The notes under the pieces: model-generated
What the model was told of the DNA's origin: nothing
The model's input: the letters and a program-made list of their open reading frames with translations, nothing else
Database searches by the model: none
Assembly (NCBI GenBank): GCA_051648405.1
Contig: JBOFFC010000138.1
Coordinates: 1-8,341 of the forward strand
Reading direction: 5' to 3'
Length of the DNA: 8,341 nucleotides
DNA from: JBOFFC01 sp051648405
GTDB taxonomy: Bacteria > Planctomycetota > Planctomycetia > Pirellulales > Lacipirellulaceae
Program-made: the position numbers and the translations under genes
Part shown: piece by piece, positions 1 to 5,346 of the stretch
How the letters are laid out: each line of letters starts with the position of its first letter
Numbering within the stretch: the first letter of the stretch is position 1

Positions 1-65
1 CGGTACGGCCGGGTGGGGATCGAGGATCGCCCGACCCCCTCCCACCACGCAAGTGGGGGCAAACG

Positions 66-106
66 CGAAAAAGGGGCGTTCCGACCGGTCGGTCGGACCG
101 CCCCTT
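66..106 (-). terminator. Intrinsic terminator of the PEP-CTERM gene
   Basis: Read on the - strand this is a long stem-loop followed by a T-run. The outer arms AAGGGGCG / CGCCCCTT (71-78 and 99-106) pair perfectly. After one mismatch, the inner arms TCCGACC / GGTCGGA pair perfectly around a GGTC tetraloop. On the - strand the stem ends in TTTTT (68-72) and then CGCG. It lies about 30 bases beyond the stop codon of the - strand gene ending at 138, so it is the obvious end of that transcript. The + strand side has no T-run, so it should work mainly in one direction. Confidence 0.85.
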
Positions 107-137
107 GGAGTGTTTGGGTGTTCGTTAACCGACCGAC

Positions 138-815
138 TCAGCCGAATCGGTAGCGGAGAAGGCCCATCGTCCCCAGCATAAGACCGAGGAGGCCGAGACC
201 CGCGGTGGTCGGTTCGGGGATCTGGTCCCCGACGATCTCGCCGCTGCCGGTGGCGCGGAAGGTCGAGACGCGTCCGTTGCTGCTGCTGGTCTGCAGGCCA
301 ATCGTCGCCGAGAAGGAGAGTGTTGCGGGGGACCCGAGCTCGAGGCCGGCCGGCAGTTGCTGGCCATCGACTCCGGCCACCGTGGCGCCGAACGCGAACT
401 GGACCTGGCCCAGGTTCAGATAATTGACCATCACCGAGTCGAGCGTCAGGTTGAGATAACCACCGCCGGGGAGCGCTAGCTTGAGCGAGCCCCCCGACAG
501 GCTGCTCACGGCGCCGCTCTCCGAGCTGCCGCCGGCCGTGGGGATGTTCACGACGCCGGGGATCGTCACGTCGATGGCGGCGCCCGTCGTGAAGGGCGAG
601 CCGGCGACGTCCGCGCCGTCGTTGGTGATCACGACACTCGAGAGCGGGTCGCTCGGGCTGCCGGTGTCGCGGATCGTTGCGCCGTCGTAGGTGATGTCGA
701 GCCCCGTGAACTGGATGATGATCTTCGAGGCCGAGGCGGCGCCGGGGGTGGCGAGCGTCGCGAAACAGAGGGCGAGACCGGCGAGCAGGCCGGCGGACTT
801 CGGGGTGGGCTTCAT
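138..815 (-). CDS. PEP-CTERM sorting domain-containing secreted protein
   Basis: The gene encodes 225 residues. Residues 1-29 form a Sec signal peptide: basic MKPTPK, a hydrophobic LLAGLALCFATLA core, and an AxA site (ASA 27-29). The mature part (30-198) is rich in Gly, Ser, Thr and Val, has almost no Cys, and looks like a beta-rich extracellular domain; I do not recognise its fold. The C-terminus is a PEP-CTERM signal: PEP at 200-202, a hydrophobic stretch to about 220, then RYRFG. In known systems such tails are recognised by an exosortase (EpsH/XrtA type), which moves the protein to the envelope or matrix; no exosortase gene lies in this window. I chose the ATG at 815 because the signal peptide follows directly; the longer reading to 971 adds 52 residues with no signal-peptide character. 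A weak GAGAG lies 8 bases before the ATG. The gene is divergent from thrS and ends in its own terminator. Its role is unknown beyond being secreted and surface-sorted. Confidence 0.85.
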   Translation of the reverse strand: MKPTPKSAGLLAGLALCFATLATPGAASASKIIIQFTGLDITYDGATIRDTGSPSDPLSSVVITNDGADVAGSPFTTGAAIDVTIPGVVNIPTAGGSSESGAVSSLSGGSLKLALPGGGYLNLTLDSVMVNYLNLGQVQFAFGATVAGVDGQQLPAGLELGSPATLSFSATIGLQTSSSNGRVSTFRATGSGEIVGDQIPEPTTAGLGLLGLMLGTMGLLRYRFG

Positions 816-889
816 GGGGTCGGCTCTCGACGGGGTGTGCAGAACGGCGCAGGCGCACGAAACGTCTGGTCGCCAGATGAACGGCGAGG

Positions 890-918
890 AATATGGAGGG
901 ATTCCCCGATCGCCGCAA
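890..918 (-). promoter_or_regulatory. Candidate promoter of the PEP-CTERM gene
   Basis: On the - strand TTGCGG (918-913) and CATATT (895-890) are separated by exactly 17 bases, a sigma70-like arrangement. The match is modest (about 3/6 and 4/6). It would give a leader of roughly 70 bases before the ATG at 815. I looked for a sigma54-type GG-N10-GC element and saw none. Confidence 0.3.
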
Positions 919-950
919 CACGAGTTGCTTTGCGATCTTCCGAGACTCGT

Positions 951-967
951 CGCCGCTGCTAGCGGCG
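951..967. repeat. 7-3-7 inverted repeat in the divergent intergenic region
   Basis: The arms CGCCGCT and AGCGGCG are perfect reverse complements around GCT. The repeat lies between the candidate promoter of the - strand PEP-CTERM gene and that of thrS. Its size would suit a dimeric regulator binding site or a small hairpin. In sequence this GC-rich a short palindrome can also arise by chance. Confidence 0.35.
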
Positions 968-1015
968 CCATCGTCGCCGCGCCGACCTACCATGCCGCGC
1001 CGGGCCCCGCCGCGC

Positions 1016-1021
1016 TATACT
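1016..1021 (+). promoter_or_regulatory. Candidate -10 box of thrS
   Basis: TATACT matches the sigma70 -10 consensus at 5 of 6 positions and stands out in very GC-rich surroundings. It lies about 110 bases before the thrS ATG, which leaves a leader of roughly 105 bases. No convincing -35 is visible at 17 bases (TGCCGC), so the call rests on the -10 alone. Confidence 0.35.
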
Positions 1022-1072
1022 CGTGGTCGCCCCGGGCGTCGCAATGCGAGCGACGCAGGCGCTCGCCGCACG

Positions 1073-1088
1073 CCCCCTTGGTAGGGGG
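1073..1088 (+). repeat. Small hairpin in the thrS leader
   Basis: CCCCCT and AGGGGG form a perfect 6-bp stem around a TGGT loop, 44 bases before the thrS start. There is no T-run after it, so it is not an intrinsic terminator. It could be a leader RNA element or one copy of a dispersed intergenic palindrome. I see no T-box features (specifier loop, or the conserved TGGNACC antiterminator bulge) in this leader. Confidence 0.4.
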
Positions 1089-1132
1089 GTGACGCCGGCC
1101 GCGCCACGACCCCAGCCGACGCAGTCACCCCG

Positions 1133-3307
1133 ATGCTCACCGTCTCGCTCCCCGATGGGAGTCGCCGCGACTTCCCCTCTGCTAGCACTTGCCGCGAGGT
1201 CGCCGAGGCGATCGGCCCGGGCCTCGCCAAAGCGGCGATCGCCGCCGAGGTCGATGGCATCCCGCGCGACCTCAGCTACCCCCTCCCCGAGTCGGGGAGC
1301 GTGGCGCTGCGCTTCTACACGAAGCGCGACCCCGAGGCGCTGGGCATACTGCGGCACTCGTCGGCGCACGTGATGGCGCAGGCCGTGATGCGCCTCCGGA
1401 AGGGGGTGCAGCTCGCGTTCGGCCCGACGACCGCCACCGGCTTCTACTACGACATGCTGCTCGACGAGCCGATCTCCGAAGAGGACTTCCCGGCGATCGA
1501 GGCCGAGATGAAGAAGATCGTCAAAGAAGACCTGGCGTTCGAGCGGCTCGAATTGCCGCGCGGCGAGTCGCTCGCCCTCTGCCGCGAGCTCCGCCAGCGG
1601 TTCAAGGTCGAGCACGTCGAGACGGGCCTGGGGGACGAGGCGGGGCTCTCGTTCTACCGCCAAGGGGAGTTCGTAGACCTGTGCCGCGGGGTCCACGTCC
1701 CCACGACGGGGGCGCTCGGCAAGGGGTTTAAGCTGCTGTCGATCGCCGGGGCCTACTGGAAGGGGGACGCTTCGCGCGAACAGCTCCAGCGGCTCTACGC
1801 CACGGCGTTCTTCGACAAGGGAGAACTCGACGCGTACCTCGCCCAAATCGAAGAGGCGAAGAAACGCGACCACCGCGTGCTCGGCAAGCAGCTCGAGCTG
1901 TTCACGATCGACCAGAAGGTCGGCTCGGGGCTGATCCTCTGGATGCCCAGGGGGGCGACGCTCCGCGCGACGCTCGAAGACCACCTCCGCGGCGAGCTCC
2001 GCCGTCGCGGCTACGAGACGGTCTACACGCCGCACGTCGGTCGCGTCGAGCTGTACGAGACCTCGGGTCACTTCCCCTACTACCGCGACGCGCAGTTCCC
2101 GCTGCTCTGCGAGCACGCGGCGGGGCAGCTCGTCGACCAGTGGGTCGAGCGACTCCGGGCCGGGGGGCTTTCGCAGGAGGAAGACACGAAGCTGATGGAG
2201 GCGGCGAAGGTCCTGGGCTTCGACGGCGAGCTCGACCCCAAGGCGTCGTCTGCCGACCGCGCGGCGGCCCTCGACGCCTGGGCCCACAAGCACGAGCGCT
2301 ACCTGCTCAAGCCGATGAACTGCCCGCACCACATCGCGATTTACGCGTCGAAGCCGCGCAGCTACCGCGACCTGCCGGTGCGCCTGGCGGAGTTCGGCAC
2401 CGTCTATCGCAACGAGCAGTCGGGCGAGCTGAACGGCATGACCCGTGTCCGTGGCTTCACGCAGGACGACGCCCACCTGTTCTGCACCCCCGACCAAGTG
2501 GCCGACGAGTTCCGCGGTTGCCTCGACATGACCAAGGGGGTGCTCGCTTCGCTGGGGATGAACAACTACCGCGTGCGGCTGGGGTTCCACGACCCGGCGA
2601 GCGAGAAGTTCGTCGGCGACCCCGCCGTGTGGGCCCGCGCCGAGGCCGAGCTGGAAGCGGTCTGCGAGTCGATGGACCTGCCGGGCCTTTCGATCGAGAA
2701 GGGGGAAGGCGCCTTCTACGGCCCCAAGGCGGATTTCGTCGTCACCGACTGCATCGGCCGCGAGTGGCAGCTCGGAACGGTGCAGCTCGACTACGTCCTG
2801 CCGAGCCGCTTCGGCCTGGAGTACATCGGCCCCGACAACAAGCCCCACCGGCCGGTGATGATCCACCGTGCGCCGCTGGGATCGATGGAGCGGTTCCTGG
2901 GGGTGCTGATCGAGCACTTCGCGGGGGCGTTCCCGCTGTGGCTGGCGCCCGAGCAGGTCCGCGTGCTCACCGTCAGCGAGAAGAGCGAGGCCTACGGCCG
3001 CGAAGTCGAAGCCCGGCTGAAGGCCGCCGGCCTTCGGGCCGAGGGGGACTACCGCGGCTCGAAGCTGGGGGCCAAGGTCCGCGAGGGGCAGCTCGCCCTG
3101 GTGCCGTACATGCTGGTCGTCGGCGAGCAAGACCGCGACAACGGCACGGTGACGGTCCGCGACCGGATCGACGGCGACCTGGGCCCCGCGGCGCTCGACG
3201 ACGCAATCGCGCGGCTGCTCGCGGAGGTGGCCGAGAAGCGTGTCCGCCAGGTGGCGTCGTCGGCCGCCCCCCAGGTGGTGGCGGCCGCGGCTGGTAACGA
3301 GTACTGA
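1133..3307 (+). CDS. thrS: Threonine--tRNA ligase (ThrRS)
   Basis: This cytoplasmic class II synthetase charges tRNA-Thr and removes mischarged Ser. It has 724 residues; the bacterial family is usually about 640. Domains in order: TGS (1-63); editing domain with HSSAH (H75, H79) and CRGVH (C184, H188); catalytic core with motif 1 (about 285-313), motif 2 YRNEQSGELNGMTRVRGFTQ (425-444) and motif 3 HRAPLGSMERF (578-588); anticodon-binding domain from about 605. By homology to E. coli ThrRS the zinc ligands are C397 (MNCPHH), H448 (QDDAH) and H578. Two oddities: about 65 extra residues at 325-388, between the motif 1 region and the zinc Cys, and V187 where most bacteria have Pro (CRGPH). A short Ala-rich tail (about 702-724) also extends past the usual end. 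The ATG at 1133 starts directly with the TGS domain; no strong ribosome binding site is visible. The gene is separated from infC by a - strand toxin-antitoxin pair, so it is probably its own transcription unit. Function is certain; the role of the insertion is not known. Confidence 0.97.
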   Translation: MLTVSLPDGSRRDFPSASTCREVAEAIGPGLAKAAIAAEVDGIPRDLSYPLPESGSVALRFYTKRDPEALGILRHSSAHVMAQAVMRLRKGVQLAFGPTTATGFYYDMLLDEPISEEDFPAIEAEMKKIVKEDLAFERLELPRGESLALCRELRQRFKVEHVETGLGDEAGLSFYRQGEFVDLCRGVHVPTTGALGKGFKLLSIAGAYWKGDASREQLQRLYATAFFDKGELDAYLAQIEEAKKRDHRVLGKQLELFTIDQKVGSGLILWMPRGATLRATLEDHLRGELRRRGYETVYTPHVGRVELYETSGHFPYYRDAQFPLLCEHAAGQLVDQWVERLRAGGLSQEEDTKLMEAAKVLGFDGELDPKASSADRAAALDAWAHKHERYLLKPMNCPHHIAIYASKPRSYRDLPVRLAEFGTVYRNEQSGELNGMTRVRGFTQDDAHLFCTPDQVADEFRGCLDMTKGVLASLGMNNYRVRLGFHDPASEKFVGDPAVWARAEAELEAVCESMDLPGLSIEKGEGAFYGPKADFVVTDCIGREWQLGTVQLDYVLPSRFGLEYIGPDNKPHRPVMIHRAPLGSMERFLGVLIEHFAGAFPLWLAPEQVRVLTVSEKSEAYGREVEARLKAAGLRAEGDYRGSKLGAKVREGQLALVPYMLVVGEQDRDNGTVTVRDRIDGDLGPAALDDAIARLLAEVAEKRVRQVASSAAPQVVAAAAGNEY

Positions 3308-3320
3308 GGGGTACTGAGGG
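3301..3320 (+). repeat. 10-bp tandem duplication at the thrS stop codon
   Basis: GTACTGAGGG occurs twice in direct tandem. The first copy contains the last bases of thrS including its TGA; the second lies just outside. It looks like a small local duplication. Together with the short gap to the toxin stop at 3330 it leaves no room for a recognisable intrinsic terminator between the two convergent genes. Confidence 0.75.
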
Positions 3321-3329
3321 TAGCGTGCG

Positions 3330-3626
3330 TCAATCGAGCCGCAACGAAGTCGTGTCGCGAGCGCCGTGTACAACCCGAAGGACGTCGACACGGTCGTCGG
3401 CGACTTCGTAGTAGATCACGTACCCCCGGCACAGCGTCCGGCGCGTGCGGGGGCCGAAGCGGGGCTGGCGCTCGCCGATCAGCGGAAAGCGCGACAGGCC
3501 GTCGATCCGGTCGTTGATCGCCGTGACCATGCGGTCGGCGGTCTCGACCGAGTGCTCGGCGTGGTAGGTCCAGATCCCGTAGAGGTCCGCCAGGCAACTG
3601 CTGGAGTAAACGACCGGCAGCGTCAC
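3330..3626 (-). CDS. parE: ParE-type toxin of the RelE/ParE superfamily
   Basis: The product has 98 residues, a typical length for the family. The layout follows ParE: a first strand with PVVYSSSCLADLYGIWTYH (4-22, with the conserved DL..IW..), a helix (about 28-46), SRFPLIGERQPRF (45-57, matching the family's FP..G), then the strands RGYVIYYEV (67-75) and VDVLRVVHGARD (80-91). Chromosomal ParE toxins usually poison DNA gyrase, whereas RelE members cut mRNA at the ribosome. The conserved VLRVVHGARD ending favours ParE, but the target cannot be settled from sequence. The start is GTG at 3626, which overlaps the antitoxin stop as GTGA, so translation is probably coupled. The gene is convergent with thrS, whose stop is only 22 bases away. 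The reading frame is intact, with no sign of decay. Confidence 0.85.
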   Translation of the reverse strand: MTLPVVYSSSCLADLYGIWTYHAEHSVETADRMVTAINDRIDGLSRFPLIGERQPRFGPRTRRTLCRGYVIYYEVADDRVDVLRVVHGARDTTSLRLD

Positions 3627-3931
3627 GACGCGGCCCCCGTCGCTTGCTTCGCTTCGTGCCGTCGGCGGGCCTCGGCCAGGATCTCGGCGGTCGTGACGTT
3701 CTCGACACAGCGGCCGGCGCGGATGTCTTCGCGGGCCACCTCCAGCATCGCCGCAATCTCCTCCTCGGTCTTGCCTTCGATCGACAGCTCCGGCGGGCCG
3801 GGGGGGACCTGAGCGTCAAGCTCCAACTGCACCAGGTGGCCGACGTAGTCCCCCAGCCGGTCGCCGAAGCCGGCGGCGGCGGCGCCCTCACGGAGCAGCG
3901 GGAGTAGGTCGTCCGGGAGTTCGACGGTCAT
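3623..3931 (-). CDS. Antitoxin of the ParE-type toxin (ParD/ribbon-helix-helix-like)
   Basis: The product has 102 residues and is encoded directly upstream of the toxin with a 4-base overlap, the usual antitoxin-first order. The N-terminus MTVELPDDLLPLLREGAAAA resembles the short strand and first helix of a ribbon-helix-helix DNA-binding domain. The C-terminal half (about 49-98) is acidic then basic and predicted helical (KTEEEIAAMLEVAREDI, then AEILAEARRRHEA), as expected for a toxin-wrapping segment that folds on binding. The ATG at 3931 is preceded by GAGG with 7 bases of spacing. The family assignment at the N-terminus is an inference; the partner role follows from position and overlap. 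The protein probably also represses its own promoter just upstream. A longer reading back to 4168 has no homologous-looking sequence and is rejected. Confidence 0.75.
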   Translation of the reverse strand: MTVELPDDLLPLLREGAAAAGFGDRLGDYVGHLVQLELDAQVPPGPPELSIEGKTEEEIAAMLEVAREDIRAGRCVENVTTAEILAEARRRHEAKQATGAAS

Positions 3932-3969
3932 CGGCGGGCCTCGTCCGGTCGTGTTCGGGGGACTCCCGT

Positions 3970-3996
3970 ATTCTACACCGGCGGTTTCCAGCCGCC
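3970..3996 (-). promoter_or_regulatory. Candidate promoter and operator of the toxin-antitoxin operon
   Basis: On the - strand TAGAAT (3975-3970) matches the -10 consensus at 5 of 6 positions and would start transcription about 30 bases before the antitoxin ATG. Immediately upstream is an inverted repeat GGCGG-N7-CCGCC (3980-3996), placed where a repressor would block polymerase. No clear -35 is seen. Autorepression by an antitoxin-toxin complex at such a site is common in these modules, but here it is an inference. Confidence 0.4.
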
Positions 3997-4047
3997 CCCC
4001 GCCGGGCGCCGGCGGCGCCACCATCGCCACCGGCGCAGCCCGAACAG

Positions 4048-4077
4048 TTGACGCGGTCCAAACTTGTGGCCAATACT
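4048..4077 (+). promoter_or_regulatory. Candidate promoter of infC and downstream genes
   Basis: TTGACG (4048-4053, 5/6 to the -35 consensus) is followed after 18 bases by AATACT (4072-4077, 4/6 to the -10). Transcription would begin near 4084, giving an infC leader of about 120 bases. As a toxin-antitoxin pair on the opposite strand separates infC from thrS, infC needs its own promoter, which supports the call. Confidence 0.45.
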
Positions 4078-4089
4078 TCTGGATCGGCC

Positions 4090-4117
4090 GTGGTCGGGGC
4101 AGACGCCCCCGGGCCAC
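4090..4117 (+). repeat. Stem-loop in the infC leader
   Basis: GGGGC and GCCCC (4096-4100 and 4105-4109) pair around AGAC, and outer arms GTGG / CCAC (4090-4093 and 4114-4117) pair across a small internal loop. It lies near the 5' end of the predicted infC transcript. There is no T-run. It could be a leader control element, but I see nothing that identifies a ligand or protein partner. Confidence 0.35.
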
Positions 4118-4196
4118 TCCGCTACTCCACCACTGAACCCGTACGCCACCCGCGGACCCACTGGTCACGCCCCCTTACCCCTCCGAAGTCCCCCGC

Positions 4197-4209
4197 AGGA
4201 ACTCACTTG
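4197..4209 (+). promoter_or_regulatory. infC ribosome binding site with TTG start
   Basis: AGGA (4197-4200) is followed by 6 bases and then TTG (4207-4209), in frame with IF3. This is one of the better Shine-Dalgarno arrangements in the window and decides the start: no in-frame ATG exists before residue 72 (IMDYGK), well inside the conserved protein. Confidence 0.7.
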
Positions 4210-4743
4210 TCGCGCTTCCGTACGTTTGATCGCAACGCCGATCCCAAAAATCAACAGAGGATCAACGAGCAGATCCGCATCACCCCGATTCGGGTGATCG
4301 GCGCCGACGGGGCCCAATTGGGGATCCTCGCCACGGAAGACGCGCTCACGCAGGCCAAGGAACTGGGCCTGGACCTGGTCGAGGTCGCTCCCACCGAGCG
4401 TCCCCCGGTCTGCCGGATCATGGACTACGGCAAGTACAAGTACCAGCAGAAGAAGCGGCTCAACAAGGGGCACGTCCACCACAGCCAGAACAAGGAAGTC
4501 CGGCTGCGCCCGAAGATCGGTGACCACGACCTCGAGACGAAAGTGAACCGCGCCCGCGGCTTCCTCGAGAAGAAAGACAAGGTCGTGTTCAGCGTGATCT
4601 TCCGCGGCCGCGAGAACGCCCACACGGACGAGGGCTTCAAGCTGGTGACGAAGGTCATCGAGCAACTGGCCGACTGCTCGAAGCTCGAGCAAGCCCCGAG
4701 CATGATGGGCCGACGGATCGTGGTGACGCTGGCGCCGAAGTAG
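4207..4743 (+). CDS. infC: Translation initiation factor IF-3
   Basis: From the TTG at 4207 the product has 178 residues, the usual IF3 length. IF3 binds the 30S subunit, keeps 50S off and checks the start codon and initiator tRNA. The N-domain is seen from RINEQIRITPIRVIG (18-32) through LGLDLVEVAP (53-62) and PPVCRIMDYGKYKY (66-79). A basic linker (82-103) has KKRLNKGHVHHSQNKEVRLR. The C-domain runs to the end with FRGRENAH and MMGRRIVVTLAPK. E. coli IF3 reads KIEGRQMIMVLAPKKKQ at the same place, so the C-terminus here is a few residues shorter. The non-AUG start fits family behaviour: E. coli infC starts with AUU and is repressed by IF3, which rejects abnormal start codons. Autoregulation here is an inference, since TTG is a milder departure. 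An in-frame open extension back to 4048 has no IF3 similarity. The gene heads the infC-rpmI-rplT-pheST run. Confidence 0.95.
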   Translation: MSRFRTFDRNADPKNQQRINEQIRITPIRVIGADGAQLGILATEDALTQAKELGLDLVEVAPTERPPVCRIMDYGKYKYQQKKRLNKGHVHHSQNKEVRLRPKIGDHDLETKVNRARGFLEKKDKVVFSVIFRGRENAHTDEGFKLVTKVIEQLADCSKLEQAPSMMGRRIVVTLAPK

Positions 4744-4765
4744 TCCGGCGGAGCGTTCGACAGCG

Positions 4766-4945
4766 CCCCGCTTCGCTTTAGCGAAGCACGGGGTGGGAGC
4801 CGGAAGCGTCAGCGCCCGGAGTTTAAGCCGGCTTGGGGGCCTAATCCGGAGCCACTCCCCCGACTGACGTCGGGGGCTCGCCTTTCTCGGTCTGGCGAAG
4901 TCGCCGGGCGGGCCCCGGTTGGGGCTTTCGCTCCCCCCGCCGGTT
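4766..4945 (+). repeat. Array of hairpins in the infC-rpmI spacer
   Basis: The 297-base gap 4744-5040 has no gene but many palindromes. Hairpin A (4766-4793): CCCC + GCTTCGC, loop TTTA, GCGAAGC, bulge AC, GGGG. Hairpin B (4800-4819): CCGG, bulge AA, GCG, loop TCAG, CGC, CCGG. Next comes a perfect 10-base palindrome AAGCCGGCTT (4825-4834). Hairpin C (4857-4876): CCCCCGAC, loop TGAC, GTCGGGGG. Smaller ones follow at 4894-4905 (GGCGA/TCGCC) and 4912-4925 (GCCCC/GGGGC), the latter enclosed by CCGGgCGGG / CCCGCCGG arms ending near 4944. None is followed by a proper T-run, so none is a standard terminator. The array could be a dispersed planctomycete repeat cluster, a leader RNA controlling rpmI-rplT, or a processing site. 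The rest (4946-5040) shows no clear promoter; GGAG at 5029-5032 is the rpmI ribosome binding site. Confidence 0.7.
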
Positions 4946-5040
4946 CGCTACCTTACGGGGCTCCCGCGGTGGGTTTGCCGTGGGGTAGCGTGTCCTCGTT
5001 GACTGTGCGCCCGGCGACCGGCCGGGCTGGAGATGCCCCG

Positions 5041-5244
5041 ATGCCGAAGCAAAAGACCCACAAAGGGACCAAGAAGCGGTTCCGGCTCACCGCGTCGGGC
5101 AAGCCCAAGCACCGCCAGGCGGGGACCAGCCACCTCGCCGGCCGCATGAGCCACAAGCGCAAGCGGAACCTCCGCGGGACCACCACGCTCGCCGAGGCGC
5201 AGACCAAGATGGTCGTCAAGGCGCTCGCGGGGAATAGCTACTAA
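5041..5244 (+). CDS. rpmI: Large ribosomal subunit protein bL35
   Basis: The product has 67 residues, the family's usual size, and is strongly basic. It shows the bL35 pattern: PKQKTHKGTKKRFRLTASGK at 2-21 (family PKxKTHxGxxKRFxxTxxGK), then SHLAGRMSHKRKRNLRG (30-46) with the conserved KRKRNLR, ending ALAGNSY. It is a structural protein of the 50S subunit. The ATG at 5041 has GGAG 8 bases upstream; an in-frame reading from 4969 adds 24 residues with no homology and is rejected. In E. coli bL20 represses rpmI and rplT translation by binding mRNA at and before rpmI. The structured upstream spacer makes a similar control possible here, but no specific bL20 site was recognised. Confidence 0.96.
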   Translation: MPKQKTHKGTKKRFRLTASGKPKHRQAGTSHLAGRMSHKRKRNLRGTTTLAEAQTKMVVKALAGNSY

Positions 5245-5245
5245 A

Positions 5246-5314
5246 GGAGTGGGCCGTAGGCAGAGGGGAGTGGGCAGTTTTCGCTGCCGGCTGCCTGGCG
5301 CCGGCTGCCCACTC
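5246..5314 (+). repeat. Direct and inverted repeats in the rpmI-rplT spacer
   Basis: Just after the rpmI stop, GGAGTGGGC occurs twice (5246-5254 and 5267-5275), 21 bases apart. GAGTGGGCAG (5268-5277) is the perfect reverse complement of CTGCCCACTC (5305-5314). Between these arms GCCGGC occurs twice (5287-5292 and 5300-5305) and can extend the fold. The result is a long GC-rich stem-loop within the operon. It lacks a T-run. It resembles a dispersed intergenic repeat, though that needs a genome search. Confidence 0.65.
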
Positions 5315-5346
5315 ATCCGCAACCAAGCTCGGCGGGCGTGATAACG

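Noticed and set aside
36..60. A CCCAC/GTGGG stem near the left edge
   Set aside because: The stem is only 5 bp, with a 7-base loop and no T-run. Without the sequence to the left its context cannot be judged.
816..971. N-terminal extension of the PEP-CTERM gene to a start at 971
   Set aside because: The extra 52 residues have no signal-peptide character, while the ATG at 815 starts a textbook signal peptide.
1021..1132. T-box or amino-acid attenuator before thrS
   Set aside because: There is no T-box core sequence, no terminator/antiterminator pair and no Thr-rich leader peptide. Only a 6-bp hairpin is visible.
959..3391. An 810-residue open frame on the - strand, antisense to thrS
   Set aside because: It mirrors thrS, whose protein is unmistakable. 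Long open antisense frames arise from codon bias in GC-rich genes. Its translation is rich in Arg, Leu, Val and Ala with no recognisable domain.
4048..4206. In-frame extension of infC back to a TTG at 4048
   Set aside because: The added residues have no IF3 similarity, and that TTG coincides with the best -35 promoter element. The TTG at 4207 has a good Shine-Dalgarno sequence and gives a normal IF3 length.
4999..5027. A TTGACT -35-like element before rpmI
   Set aside because: No AT-rich -10 lies at 16-19 bases downstream; that stretch is GCCGGG-like. It is not supported as a promoter.
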